A DNA stretch of 64,000 nt from Avidesulfovibrio sp964369685 (GCA_964369685.1 CAYJFB010000007.1:1-64000), one strand, 5' to 3'; positions 28,362 to 38,851 are shown, counted from the first letter of the stretch. Made by a program: numbers and translations. Notes: generated by a model not told the origin, from the sequence alone.

Positions 28362-29230
28362 TGGCTCTTTTTACAGGTTCGACAACACAATTGGGATCTT
28401 CGCTGACTCAAGCTGATTTCGTGCAATTGCGAGATTTTATTTATCAGCAATGCGGTATCTATATTGATGATAACCGCAAATACCTTATTGAAAATCGCCT
28501 CTCAGGCCGCCTGAAAGCCTTAAACCTCAAAAGTTATGGCGAATATTATCGGTATGTGCGCTTTGATCCACACCGCCAAGAAGAACTCAATCGCCTTTTT
28601 GAAGTGGTCACAACCAACGAAACCAGCTTTTTTCGCAATCCTCCGCAACTTGAAATTTTTCGTAAAGTGGTCTTGGCGCGTGCCATCGAAAACGCTCGTA
28701 AAAGTGGTACAAAACGTTTACGCATTTGGTCTGCAGGCTGTTCAACGGGTGAAGAACCCTATACTTTAGCCATTTTGTTGCACGAAACCTTGGCTTCTGA
28801 AATCACTCGTTGGGACATCCGTATTACGGCAAGCGACCTTTCTGAAGCGGTTTTGCGCTCGGCACAACGGGCTCAATATGCCGAATACACGTTGCGTACC
28901 ACCCCAAAACCACTGATTGCAAAATATTTTACCTTAAAAGATAAACAATACAGTGTGAATCTCAATGTCAAACGGTTGGTCTCCTTCGGGCAACTCAACC
29001 TGAATGACAAACGACAACTCCAGCGTGTGGAACGTTCACAAATTATTCTGTGTCGAAACGTGATCATCTACTTTGATGACGAAATGAAACGCCATGTGAT
29101 TGGTTCCTTTTATGACAATCTCCTCCCTGAAGGACAATTGCTTATCGGACACTCCGAATCGTTGCACAACATAAGCCGTGCCTTCAAACCCGAACACCAC
29201 CCGGGCACGATTGTGTATGTGAAACAATAA
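28361..29230 (+). CDS. cheR: Chemotaxis protein methyltransferase CheR
   Basis: Methylates receptor glutamates using S-adenosylmethionine. It has the N-terminal all-helical domain and the SAM-binding motif IWSAGCSTGEEPYTLAILL. Further along are the conserved SDLSEAVLRSAQRAQY and the downstream LCRNVIIYFD. 289 residues, typical. Its ATG overlaps the HEAT gene stop by one base. CheR and CheB in one operon give a full adaptation pair. Confidence 0.96.
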   Translation: MALFTGSTTQLGSSLTQADFVQLRDFIYQQCGIYIDDNRKYLIENRLSGRLKALNLKSYGEYYRYVRFDPHRQEELNRLFEVVTTNETSFFRNPPQLEIFRKVVLARAIENARKSGTKRLRIWSAGCSTGEEPYTLAILLHETLASEITRWDIRITASDLSEAVLRSAQRAQYAEYTLRTTPKPLIAKYFTLKDKQYSVNLNVKRLVSFGQLNLNDKRQLQRVERSQIILCRNVIIYFDDEMKRHVIGSFYDNLLPEGQLLIGHSESLHNISRAFKPEHHPGTIVYVKQ

Positions 29231-29276
29231 TCCAAGCGTGTAAAAAACAACGCCGCATCGGTAGGAAACATGTATT

Positions 29277-30056
29277 GTGACTGTTTCATCAGGAAAAATT
29301 CTTGCTGTCGCCAACCAAAAAGGTGGCGTGGGAAAAACCACCACCGCTTTGACCTTGGGGGCGGCTTTATCCCGCAACGGTTTTAAAGTCTTGCTTGCGG
29401 ACATGGATCCACATATTTGTGCCTCGGTACATATGCGCATCTTTCCGCAAAACGGTGAATACACAGTGCTTGACTTGCTCCGACAAGCCGAAAATGTCGC
29501 CACATGGCGTCAGGCCGTGCGGAATATCCCCGGGCAAGATTGGAACATGATCGGCGGTGACACACATCTCGCTGATATCGAAAGTGAATGGCGCGACAAA
29601 AAAAATAAAGGCTTTGTGCTTAAAGATTTGCTGACAGAGGCGCAGAAGGAATATGATTTTATTTTGTTGGATTGTCCGCCACAAATGAGCGTATTGTTGG
29701 TCAATGCCTTGGTTGCTGCAGACATGGTGATCATTCCCATCCAAACAGATTATTTGGCCGTCCATGGTTTGAAGTTGCTTTTTGAAACCCTACGGCTTTT
29801 GGAATCCGCATTGGGCAGAGCGGTTCCGTATCGCGCTTTGGCGACCATGCACGACAAACGCACCAATGCCTGCTCAAGAGTCCTTGAGTTGCTTCGCGAT
29901 AAACTGGGTTCCGCTGTATTCAATGCGGTCATTCCCATGGATACTCGCCTGCGTGAAGCCAGTGCCCAAGGTTGTGTAGTTTACGATATTGCCGAAAAAA
30001 GTCGCGGCGCTCAAGCATATGAACAGTTGGCCAAGGAAGTGATTGCTTTATGGTGA
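29277..30056 (+). CDS. ParA/Soj-family ATPase associated with chemotaxis
   Basis: Deviant Walker A ATPase: VANQKGGVGKTTTALTLG near residue 10, Walker A' ADMDPH, and Walker B ILLDCPP. In che clusters such ATPases (ParC/PpfA type) position chemosensory arrays in the cell; whether that holds here is inferred from context. No parB is nearby, which fits a non-chromosomal role. The start is GTG at 29277; a nearby ATG is out of frame. The end overlaps the cheW start (ATGGTGA). Confidence 0.9.
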   Translation: MTVSSGKILAVANQKGGVGKTTTALTLGAALSRNGFKVLLADMDPHICASVHMRIFPQNGEYTVLDLLRQAENVATWRQAVRNIPGQDWNMIGGDTHLADIESEWRDKKNKGFVLKDLLTEAQKEYDFILLDCPPQMSVLLVNALVAADMVIIPIQTDYLAVHGLKLLFETLRLLESALGRAVPYRALATMHDKRTNACSRVLELLRDKLGSAVFNAVIPMDTRLREASAQGCVVYDIAEKSRGAQAYEQLAKEVIALW

Positions 30057-30787
30057 CGCAACAAATAGAATATTTTACCGACTTGGTGCCCCTCGCGTCT
30101 GTGACGGAAAGCCAAACGGCAGAACAAGCACCTCGTGCAACGCAAGACTTCATGAAAAACTACCTTGGAGTCGATGCGATACCGGAGGGTTCGCTTGGTG
30201 CTGTTGACGCAACAACCACGGATTCTGCCCCTGTCGTCACGCAAGACACGCCGAATCCGCTTCTCTCATCGCGACCGGCAATACTGCCCATAACAAAAGA
30301 ATCGACACCACAGCAAAGTCAAGAAACCTTGCTACGGTATGATTCAGCTGTGCAGTTTGTGACTTTTTTTCTCGGTTCGCAACTCTACGCGATTCCGACA
30401 GTCACGATTCGAGAAGTGATCCGATCCTTGGAAATCTCTCGTTTACCCATAAAAACCGAGAATGTTCTTGGCGTCATCGATCTGCGAGGAGAAGTGACCC
30501 CATTGGTTCATTTACGCAAACTTGTCCAAGCAAAAATGCCGTCGGACGGACGTATCAACCGCTTCACAATCATTTGTGTTTGTGAAGAAAGCCAGATTGG
30601 CCTGCAGGTTGACAGAGTTCACAGCATGTATGTTGTTAATCGGGAAAATATCCAATGGAATGTCGGTACAACACTTGGTCTTGATGAAGACGATTGTGTT
30701 TGTGGTTTGTTGGAACTTGAAGACAAATTGGTACCGATTCTCTCTGTGGAACACATAGCAGAACTCCTTGAAAAAGAATTCTCCTAA
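30050..30787 (+). CDS. cheW: CheW-like coupling protein with N-terminal extension
   Basis: Links chemoreceptors to CheA. The CheW domain runs from about residue 95 (AVQFVTFFLGSQLYAIP) to the end, with the typical VLGVIDLRGEVTPLVHLRKL and GLLELEDKLVPILSVEH. The first 95 residues are low-complexity and rich in T/A/P, without a domain I know; they may tether the protein, perhaps to the ParA-like partner. The start ATG overlaps the parA-like stop by seven bases. Confidence 0.93.
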   Translation: MVTQQIEYFTDLVPLASVTESQTAEQAPRATQDFMKNYLGVDAIPEGSLGAVDATTTDSAPVVTQDTPNPLLSSRPAILPITKESTPQQSQETLLRYDSAVQFVTFFLGSQLYAIPTVTIREVIRSLEISRLPIKTENVLGVIDLRGEVTPLVHLRKLVQAKMPSDGRINRFTIICVCEESQIGLQVDRVHSMYVVNRENIQWNVGTTLGLDEDDCVCGLLELEDKLVPILSVEHIAELLEKEFS

Positions 30788-30828
30788 TTTGAAGACATAA
30801 AAAAACGAAAACCAAGCAGGAAAATGTA

Positions 30829-31197
30829 ATGAGCAAGCATATCCTTGTAGTGGATGACTCAAAAACGGTACGAAATCTCGTGGCTTTCATCCTCAAAAGT
30901 GAGGGAATGAAAGTCACTACGGCAGAAGATGGTCTGGACGGCTTGGAAAAACTGTACGCCATGCCCGAAGTGAGCTTAATCATCTCCGATGTCAACATGC
31001 CGCGCATGGATGGTTTTAGTTTTATTAAAGCTGTTCGAGAACAAGCTGCCTATAGTGATGTGCCGATTATCATTCTTTCGACAGAAGGACAAGAAAAAGA
31101 CATTCAAGCAGGCATGACCTTTGGAGCCAATCTATATATGGTCAAGCCGGCACAACCTGAAAAAATGGTACGCAATATAAAAATGTTGCTTGGCTAA
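30829..31197 (+). CDS. cheY: Chemotaxis response regulator CheY
   Basis: A single receiver domain of 122 residues with all key positions: acidic pair VVDDSK (D9, D10), phospho-acceptor D54 (LIISDVNMPRMDG), threonine-equivalent serine in IIILSTEGQ, and K106 in MVKPAQP. Phosphorylated by CheA, it would act at the flagellar motor or, given the type of cluster, another output. It lies 41 bases after cheW and 146 bases before cheA. Confidence 0.95.
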   Translation: MSKHILVVDDSKTVRNLVAFILKSEGMKVTTAEDGLDGLEKLYAMPEVSLIISDVNMPRMDGFSFIKAVREQAAYSDVPIIILSTEGQEKDIQAGMTFGANLYMVKPAQPEKMVRNIKMLLG

Positions 31198-31343
31198 AAA
31201 ACACATCGTGTTGCCCGGCTACACAAGCCCATAGAAAGCATTCAATGCCCATTATGAATACTGTTCGACTTCGTGCTGACCGGAACAAACTCTGTTGACA
31301 CGGCTTTACATGACAACACTTTGAGGCATAAAGGTGGAATCCT

Positions 31344-34300
31344 ATGAATCAAGATTTTCTGGATCCGGAACTGATCGCCGAGTTCATCGTTGATTCAAAA
31401 GAACATTTAGAGACCATTGAGCCAAACCTGCTTGAGCTTGAGAAGTCTCCAGATAATTTGGCTATTCTTAATGAAATCTTCCGCCCGATGCACTCATTGA
31501 AGGGAGCTTCAGGTTTTTTGGGCTTGAATCGAATTAATGTTTTGGCTCACCGCTCCGAAAATATTTTGGATGAATTGCGTAAAGGCACAATGGTTGTGAC
31601 GTCTGAAATCATGGATGTGATTTTGGCTGCGACTGATGTGTTGCGGCAGATGATTGACTCTTTAGAGACAAATGGTACAGAAGGTGACATGGAGGTCGAC
31701 GAACTCCTTGTCCAAATTGATACAATTATGGAACAAGGTAACGCACCTGTTGCCCCCCAAGCTGAACAGGCACCGCCTGAACAGGCACTGNNNNNNNNNN
31801 NNNNNNNNNNNNNNNNNNNNNNNNNNNNNNNNNNNNNNNNNNNNNNNNNNNNNNNNNNNNNNNNNNNNNNNNNNNNNNNNNNNNNNNNNNCACCGCCTGA
31901 ACAGGTACAAGCTGAACAAACACCGCCTGAGCAAGTGTCGTCTGAGCAGAAAGAACCTGCACAAACTGCTCCGGCGAGTGCGTCTGTACTTTCTGCCGTA
32001 GACATGAATGCACGCGAATGGTTGGAAAATTTGCCGCGAGGAACAGCCTACGCACTCACTGCTTTCGGTGAAGGACATTTGAAAGATTTTATTGATGAAG
32101 CTCGTGACATCGCAGAAAATTTGAATGACGGACTCCTCAAACTTGAAAACAACACGGATGCAGAACTGGTCAATGATCTCTTTCGTTACTTCCATAATTT
32201 GAAAGGGAACAGCGGTATTATCGGCTTTAATGAATTGAACAGCTTGACCCACGAAGCCGAAACGTTATTGAACAAAGTGCGGCATGACGAAATGTCTACT
32301 TCGCATGAGTTGATGGATTTGTTGCTGTTGGTTGTGGATGTCATTGACGGTCTGGTTGATCAAATTGATCCGCCTTCAGGAAATGTGACGCCTATTGATG
32401 TGCATGAAGTCATTGAGCAGTTGTCCATTGCCGTTGCAGGCGGCCCCATCCAATTGCCTCAAGCCTTGCAAGGTTCCGTTGCCGATATGGTTGCCGCCGC
32501 AGAAGAATCGAAACCAATGGAAAGCGTGGGACCAAAAATCATTCCTGTCGGCGGCAGAAATGATCAAGAAGATGACGAAGATCTGACCCTGTTTGTCGGT
32601 ACGGTTGCCCAACAGCAAGAGATCATTCGTGCCGCCATGGTCGAACTTGAACGTGACAGCACGCAAAAACCCTGTATTGATGCGGTGTATCGTTCATTGG
32701 TTGCCATTCAGCGCTCAGCTTCTTTTATGGAACAGCCGGCTTTGAGTGAATATGCAAAAATCACTTCGGGATTGGTTGCTCAAGCACGCGACAGCGGGTT
32801 GGACTTTTCTTTGATGCTTGGCATCTTGGGACAAGAAATTGCGATCATTGATGAAATGGTTGAAGCGTCTGTTGCAGCCATGAGAGCGGCCAAAGCGACT
32901 GTTGAGGAAGACAACACGGATACAAGTGAAGAGATTGATACAGCGCCTGTTGCCGCACCCACAACGGACGCTCCTGCTGCCGCACCCACAGCGGCACCTC
33001 CTGCTGCCGCACCCACAGCGGCACCTCCTGCTGCCGCACCCACAGCGGCACCNNNNNNNNNNNNNNNNNNNNNNNNNNNNNNNNNNNNNNNNNNNNNNNN
33101 NNNNNNNNNNNNNNNNNNNNNNNNNNNNNNNNNNNNNNNNNNNNNNNNNNNNCCGCACCCAAAGCGGCAGCCCCTGCTACCGCACCCAAAGCGGCAGCCC
33201 CTGCCACCGCACCCAAAGTGGCAACCCCTACAGCAGGAAAACCCGGAGAAGGCGGAGAACATAAAACCTCTTCCACCATCCGCGTCGACCATGAAAAACT
33301 CGATCATCTTATGAACTTGATCGGCGAACTGATCATTAACCGCAACCGTTATTCTATGATCGCTCGTCGCTTGGAAGACACCAGCGATCAAGCGGATATG
33401 AGTGAAATCGCTCAAGAACTTTCTGAAACAACTTATGCCATGGCACGCATTTCAGACGATTTGCAAGACACAATTATGAAAGTGCGCATGGTTCCTGTGG
33501 CGTCTGTTTTTTCACGTTTTCCGCGCTTGGTACGTGACTTGTCACGAAAAAGCGGTAAAGAAGTGGAGTTGGCGCTTGAAGGCGAAGAAACCGAACTGGA
33601 TAAAAGCGTTGTTGAAGTGATCGGTGATCCGCTTGTTCACTTGATTCGTAATGCGGTGGATCACGGTATTGAAAGTGAAGAAGAACGCCAAGAAAAAGGA
33701 AAACCCATAAAAGGGCGTGTTGTTTTACGTGCCTATCACAAAGGCAATTCGGTTGCCATTGAAATCGAAGATGACGGTAAAGGCCTTGATCCGGAAAAAT
33801 TGCGTGAGGTCGCTGTACGCAAAGGCCTCATGACCATGGAAGAAGCCAAACAACTTGATGATCGGGAAGCTAGGGAATTGATTTTTGCTCCGGGCTTTTC
33901 TTCTGCCGAAAAAATTACGGATATTTCGGGGCGCGGTGTTGGTATGGACGTTGTTCGTACCAATATTAAAGCACTCAAAGGCAGCATCAGTATTTCTTCC
34001 GAACTTGGGAAGGGTACGCGATTCATTCTTTCTTTGCCTTTGACACTTGCGATTATTGATGCCTTAATGGTCAATGTCGGTGGAGAAACCTATGCCATTC
34101 CGCTTGATGCGGTCTCTGAAACAACAAAGATTGAATCGACACGCTTGACTGAAGTCAAAGGCCGTAAGGCAGTTACACTGCGCGGAGAAGTGCTTGGGAT
34201 TGTCGATCTTTCAGAGATGCTTGACATCCCGCCAAAGGAAGAAGATCCGGATGTGCTTTCTGTTGTTGTGATTCACGATAATGAACGTCGTCTCGGTTTG

Positions 34301-34492
34301 GTTGTTGATCGTCTGCTTGAGCGTCAAGAAGTGGTTATTAAGCCGTTGGGGTCCTATTTGGGTGACGTGCGTGGTATTTCAGGAGCAACAATCATGGGTG
34401 ACGGCAGTGTTATTTTGATTGTCGATCCGCATGAAATCTATTTGATGGCAACTTCAAACAATCGTGGCTCTGCAACGGGTATAAGCAACTAA
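31344..34492 (+). CDS. cheA: Chemotaxis histidine kinase CheA (interrupted by two assembly gaps)
   Basis: Order: Hpt domain 1 with H50 (FRPMHSLKGASGF); a PPEQ-rich repeat linker containing the first N-run; Hpt domain 2 (YFHNLKGNSGIIGF); an Hpt-like helical bundle with no phosphorylatable histidine (YRSLVAIQRSASFM); an Ala/Pro linker of 27-bp repeats containing the second N-run; then dimerisation (LDHLMNLIGELIINRNR), ATPase (HLIRNAVDHG, DDGKGLD, GRGVGMDVV) and CheW-like domains. The frame changes across the second gap because its 100-N length is a placeholder; I treat this as an assembly artefact, not a frameshift. Followed by a clear terminator. Confidence 0.93.
31744..31944 (+). repeat. Tandem repeat encoding PPEQ-rich linker in cheA (with 100-N gap)
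   Basis: On both sides of the N-run the sequence repeats CACCGCCTGAACAG-type units encoding APPEQ, AEQ and TPPEQ. The assembler evidently failed to bridge it, so repeat number is unknown. Confidence 0.85.
32967..33235 (+). repeat. 27-bp tandem repeats encoding Ala/Pro linker in cheA (with 100-N gap)
   Basis: Before the gap, 27-bp units encode AAPPAAAPT; after it, related 27-bp units encode APKAAAPAT. The two flanks differ (PT versus PK), so at least two repeat variants exist. The true length is unknown, and not congruent with 100 modulo 3. Confidence 0.85.
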
Positions 34493-34559
34493 CAGTATAT
34501 TTGATGCTTCGGGGGAAAAGAAGACCCCTCGACATTCTTTCTCCTTGCAATACATTCCG

Positions 34560-34605
34560 GTGGTTTGTTCAATGTTTCTGTGTTGAACAAACCACTTATT
34601 TTGTG
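34560..34605 (+). terminator. Intrinsic terminator of the che operon
   Basis: A 13-bp perfect stem (34560-34572 with 34583-34595), 10-base loop, followed by TTATTTTGTG. It starts 68 bases after the cheA stop and closes the seven-gene operon. Confidence 0.8.
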
Positions 34606-34716
34606 TCTGATTATAAAAATAAGACAATAAAAAATCTATAATATATCGAAAAATATATTATAGATGTATAAAAAGCTTTCTGTTCTATACAATGAAATAT
34701 GAGAAGCAGAGAATAC

Positions 34717-35541
34717 TTACATTGTCTGTATTGTATCCAACGGTTTGATGAGCGTGCCCGGAGGCATACGCAGTTGCAGCTGTTTTTCGGTAAAAGCTTT
34801 TTTCGGTGTTTCGCGTTTTTTGATTAATAAAATTGCGTTTTGCCCGTCAGTATGCTGTAGTGTTATGCTGTTTGGTTTGTCGGGGGAGGTTGCATCGTAC
34901 TGTAGAATCATGCTCCAACCCGATGTGTTGTCGTGCCAAGCAACGGGAAGCCCTTCACGATTCACACTCACGTCACCTTGAAGGCGTGTGTTTGTCAACG
35001 TAAGGCGAATGCTGTCAGCCATGGTCGGTATTTGAGCTGTCGCAGTATCCAGTTCTCCAAAAACTTGAAAAAAATGTCCTTGAATCAACGCCGCCAAATC
35101 AAGCAAATCAAACGGAATGGGCACATTCATGTTTAAAAATGCCGTAGATAAGACCGTTTTATCCGGACTTGTGAGTGTCCATGCGATTTGCTCAGAAGGC
35201 AAATACGCCATGAAGCTCGTTTCGCTCTGATAGACACGCGCCAACAAAGCCCCCACACCGGCCATCAAATCCAGACGAACAGGACTTTCATTCGCCCACA
35301 TCCATAACGTCACTCGGCGTGTGTCGCCTTCATATCCAAATCGTAAACTTGCATTGACGCGATATGGTTCAAGCGATGTGGATGCTTTTGTCGACCGGTG
35401 CGTATACCGCTCGACAATATTCAGATGTTGCTCCGGTGAAAGTCTTGTAAAGCGCTGCGCACAAGAAGAAAGCAACACCACATGCACCGAAAGAATACAC
35501 AAAACAAGCGCGTTCTGTCTCAAACGCTTTATCCAATTCAT
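34717..35541 (-). CDS. LolB-like outer-membrane lipoprotein (putative)
   Basis: A 274-residue predicted lipoprotein: signal peptide with lipobox LLSSC (cysteine about residue 27). The mature part has the beta-rich character of LolB/LolA-like proteins (VNASLRFGYEGDTRRVTLWMW, MAGVGALLARVYQS). LolB receives lipoproteins at the outer membrane, but similarity here is judged by eye. The ATG overlaps the stop of the TPR lipoprotein gene (ATGA), so the two are translated together. Confidence 0.6.
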   Translation of the reverse strand: MNWIKRLRQNALVLCILSVHVVLLSSCAQRFTRLSPEQHLNIVERYTHRSTKASTSLEPYRVNASLRFGYEGDTRRVTLWMWANESPVRLDLMAGVGALLARVYQSETSFMAYLPSEQIAWTLTSPDKTVLSTAFLNMNVPIPFDLLDLAALIQGHFFQVFGELDTATAQIPTMADSIRLTLTNTRLQGDVSVNREGLPVAWHDNTSGWSMILQYDATSPDKPNSITLQHTDGQNAILLIKKRETPKKAFTEKQLQLRMPPGTLIKPLDTIQTM

Positions 35542-37352
35542 GGTTTTTCTCCGGAAGTGGTGTGTTTGAGCGCATCCAATTTTTTTTGCAACACATTCTT
35601 ATTCTCTGGAGACAAGGAAAGCGCGCGTTGCCATCCATTACGAGCTTGTTGATGCTCACCTACCGCGTGGGCTATATCTCCGTAATGTTCCCAGATTTCG
35701 GCGGCTTCACTGTCCGGCAGTGCCACCGCCATCTTGATGTGTTCCCAAGCCGCATCCAACTTACCTGAACGGTATTCGGCCCAAGCCAACGAATCAATAA
35801 TATATGCGTTGTCGGGAGCCAGTTCGTTGGCTTCATAGAGCAAGTCAAGCGCACGCAACAAATCGATTTGTGCTTGTGTTTCTGAAATAAAACGCTGTTG
35901 CGGCTGGCATGCTTGTCCGATCATTGTGTCTTTTGTTGTGCGTTCGTACCCGGGCATGGCGGCCAAGGAATACCCGACATAATTTAAGGCTTGATAGTCT
36001 GTGGGATCGAGTAAAAGAATCTGCTCCATCACATGAAATGCTGTGTTCTTACAGTTTAACATATCCAAGACAGAACCATAGTGAAACAATAATTCGGTGT
36101 CGTCCGGATACAGTGCCAACGCCTGCTCAAAAGCCAACTTTGCCAGATACCATTCTTTTTGAATAATATGTACCTGTGCTTGTAACAGAAGAAATTCCGA
36201 ATCGGTCGGAAAAAAACTCAATGCGGTCAGGATTGTGTCTTGTGTGGCTTTCATGTCGCCTTGAAGAAAATGCATTTGAATGCGAAAACGCAATGCTTGT
36301 TCGTACAGTGCGCTCTCTTGTGTAATCTCTTTCGATAAGGCAATAGCGTGATCAAGATCCTCTTCATATTCAAACGCAATCACCGCACGATACAACAGAT
36401 ATTCAGGCGGCCTAGGATCTTGAAACGACAAGGTTTCAAGTGCGGAAAGCGCTTCCGAATAATATTTTTTTTCAATAAATAACGCCGTGATGGACAGCAC
36501 CGAGCCGATGGAGCTTGGGTACTTTTGCAACAGTGCCAGAGCCTTTTGCGGTTCTGTGGCTTGCACTTCCATGTTCATGGCGTGAAGTAAAATATCGTTG
36601 TTTTCAGGAAGTTCTTCTAAAAGAAGCATAAACTGTTGACGTGCTTTTTGAATATTTCCCAACTCTTCAAGAGCCTGAGCATATAAAAAACGGGCTTCGT
36701 GAAAATCTGGCACCATCACCAAAAGTTTTTCTAAGTTATAGACAGCGTCATGGAGTTGTTCCAATGCAAACAACGCTTGCGCGTGATAGTAAAGCATATA
36801 CGGTCGAGAGACATCTGTCTCCAACCGTCGAAAAACAGCATCGGCTGCCGCGAACTGTTTGGCTTTGAGAAGCACGATGCCGTATTCTTGTTGTGCGTGT
36901 CGTTGATTCAGGCTGTTTGGTAAAAACTGTTTAAAGAGAGTGATTGCTTGTTCAGGATATCCCTCTTCAAGCAACAGTTCAGCCAACAGCACATGCAAAG
37001 TCAAATCGTTGGGTAATATTTTGACAGCTTTTTGCAGAATATCCTGCGCCATAAGTGGTTTTTTGGACAACAGCAACCATGCCGCCGCGTCAGACAAAGG
37101 ACGAGACAACGGCGCATATTGTAAAAAGATTTTTGCCGCCTCATACACCCCTTCCGTCGAGTCGGAACGCATGGATTGGTCAAGCAACAGCGCCGCATAT
37201 GAAACCTGTGCATCAGGCGTCAAATCCCAAACTGTGGGGCTCATGTCGCGCGCAACGCCACATCCTGAGAGGAAAACACTTCCCAAAACAAGCCCCACAA
37301 GCAGCAGATAGCGACATTGCTGCTGTATCTGTTGTATCCGTCTTTGCACCAT
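35538..37352 (-). CDS. TPR-repeat lipoprotein
   Basis: About 604 residues: a signal peptide with lipobox FLSGC (LLLVGLVLGSVFLSGC), then many TPR units over nearly the whole length (for example LYPDDTELLFHYGSVLDML, ALDLLYEANELAPDNAYII). Probably a periplasmic-facing lipoprotein scaffold in envelope assembly, together with the overlapping LolB-like gene. The frame runs further to 37403 (GTG), but the ATG at 37352 after CAGGA gives a proper signal peptide. Confidence 0.85.
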   Translation of the reverse strand: MVQRRIQQIQQQCRYLLLVGLVLGSVFLSGCGVARDMSPTVWDLTPDAQVSYAALLLDQSMRSDSTEGVYEAAKIFLQYAPLSRPLSDAAAWLLLSKKPLMAQDILQKAVKILPNDLTLHVLLAELLLEEGYPEQAITLFKQFLPNSLNQRHAQQEYGIVLLKAKQFAAADAVFRRLETDVSRPYMLYYHAQALFALEQLHDAVYNLEKLLVMVPDFHEARFLYAQALEELGNIQKARQQFMLLLEELPENNDILLHAMNMEVQATEPQKALALLQKYPSSIGSVLSITALFIEKKYYSEALSALETLSFQDPRPPEYLLYRAVIAFEYEEDLDHAIALSKEITQESALYEQALRFRIQMHFLQGDMKATQDTILTALSFFPTDSEFLLLQAQVHIIQKEWYLAKLAFEQALALYPDDTELLFHYGSVLDMLNCKNTAFHVMEQILLLDPTDYQALNYVGYSLAAMPGYERTTKDTMIGQACQPQQRFISETQAQIDLLRALDLLYEANELAPDNAYIIDSLAWAEYRSGKLDAAWEHIKMAVALPDSEAAEIWEHYGDIAHAVGEHQQARNGWQRALSLSPENKNVLQKKLDALKHTTSGEKP

Positions 37353-37471
37353 AAATCTGTTATTCCTGACAAAAGCCTCATCGGCATCATAGACTGACAA
37401 CACATACTTTTCCGAGGGAATTTTTCCACAACAAATGTTGTCTTTCGCAGTCCCACGACATCAGTGAGGCA

Positions 37472-38725
37472 TCAGTTTTCTCGAATCCAGTCCACAGAAA
37501 AGTCATGGATCTGATTACCGAGATGATTTTTGAGTTTTTGCAATAGCCGCGATTCAAGTTGCCGAACCCGTTCACGGGTCACTTGATATTTTTCTCCGAT
37601 TTCGCGAAGTGTTACAGGATCGTCCGTAAGGAGTCTATTTTGAAGAATATAGAGTTCTTTTTCTGAAAGTGAAGGTAAAAGTGTTTGGATGTTGTCACGC
37701 AGCAGGTTGACCATTTCATCTTCGGCACAGGAGTCTTCGATACCCACACCCAGAGCGGGGATGAAATCCATGCGTACGGCACCGCCGCTGTCATCGCCCA
37801 CGGGGGTATTGAGTGACATATCCGAGGCGTCAAGGCGTTGTTGCATCTCGACGATGTGTTCGGTTTCGACTCCCAAGCGTTCGGCCAAGGTTTCGGCATC
37901 GGGATCAAATCCTTCGGCGATGAGTTTTTGTCTTTCGCGGTTCAGGTTATAGAACAATTTACGTTGCGCCTGAGTGGTACCTATTTTGACCATGCGCCAA
38001 TTGTCCATAATAAATTTTAAAATATAGGCACGAATCCAAAAGGCTGCATAGTACGAAAATTTGATGCCTTTATCGGGATCGAATTTGTTGACCGCCCGCA
38101 TGAGTCCAACGTTGCCTTCTTGGATCAAATCGAGCACATTTTGCATCCAACGGCGTTGAAAATCCATGGCAATTTTCACGACCAAGCGTAAATGTGATGA
38201 AATAAGTCGGAAGGCGGCATCGCTGTCACCGTGATCGCGGACACTGCGTGCCAAACTGAACTCTTCATCCGGTTTAAGCATGGGGAAGCGTCCGACTTCA
38301 CGCAAATAAAGATGTAAAGAATCTTTGGTATTGACGGTAGATGGGAGACGTGATCCGCTTGTAACGGCAATTTCGCCAACATCAACCACACTGTTTTCGT
38401 CGTCCAAGAGGTTGTCAAGCTCAAGCAGAGATTCATCTTCGTTCAAGTCTTCATCATGCTCATGCGGAGTTTCAGATTCAACAACTTCAGTTTCAAGAAG
38501 TTCAGTTTCTTTTTGAGATTTCGCCTTAGGCGTTTTGGCCGAACGGGATGGCTCCACACGGGTATTGTCATCTGAAGGCATGTCTCCTTCTGAAATACGC
38601 GTTTGGGTATCTTGATGTTTTGTGAGTTTTGTTGTGCGCGTCGACGAATCCACAGTTATCCCATGTCGTGCTGTTTGCTCGGCATCAGCATTTGCAGGCA
38701 AAAGGTCTGTATTTGGATGAAGCAT
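37472..38725 (-). CDS. rpoH: RNA polymerase sigma factor, RpoH (sigma32) type
   Basis: A sigma70-family factor with regions 2-4: RLVVKIAMDFQRR, DLIQEGNVGLMRAVNKFDP, KFSYYAAFWIRAYI, and region 4 VTRERVRQLESRLLQKLKNH. The segment MVKIGTTQAQRKLFYNL matches the RpoH box between regions 2 and 3, so I call it the heat-shock factor. It carries an unusual N-terminal extension of about 130 residues that is acidic and low-complexity. A good AGGAAGAG precedes the ATG. At 417 residues it is longer than E. coli RpoH (284). Confidence 0.85.
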   Translation of the reverse strand: MLHPNTDLLPANADAEQTARHGITVDSSTRTTKLTKHQDTQTRISEGDMPSDDNTRVEPSRSAKTPKAKSQKETELLETEVVESETPHEHDEDLNEDESLLELDNLLDDENSVVDVGEIAVTSGSRLPSTVNTKDSLHLYLREVGRFPMLKPDEEFSLARSVRDHGDSDAAFRLISSHLRLVVKIAMDFQRRWMQNVLDLIQEGNVGLMRAVNKFDPDKGIKFSYYAAFWIRAYILKFIMDNWRMVKIGTTQAQRKLFYNLNRERQKLIAEGFDPDAETLAERLGVETEHIVEMQQRLDASDMSLNTPVGDDSGGAVRMDFIPALGVGIEDSCAEDEMVNLLRDNIQTLLPSLSEKELYILQNRLLTDDPVTLREIGEKYQVTRERVRQLESRLLQKLKNHLGNQIHDFSVDWIREN

Positions 38726-38851
38726 GACTCTTCCTTATAGACACCACAAGGTGTGGCGGTAAGGCCCATTTTATAAAAAAAAGGGTTGATTGACCAGCGG
38801 TATTTTGCAGGAACAGCGTCTGTCTGTAAGGTACAGGCATAACGCATCTTC

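Noticed and set aside
33153..33314. cheA frameshift or pseudogene
   Set aside because: The frame change coincides with an N-run of exactly 100 bases, a placeholder length. Domain content is complete on both sides, so an assembly gap is the simpler explanation.
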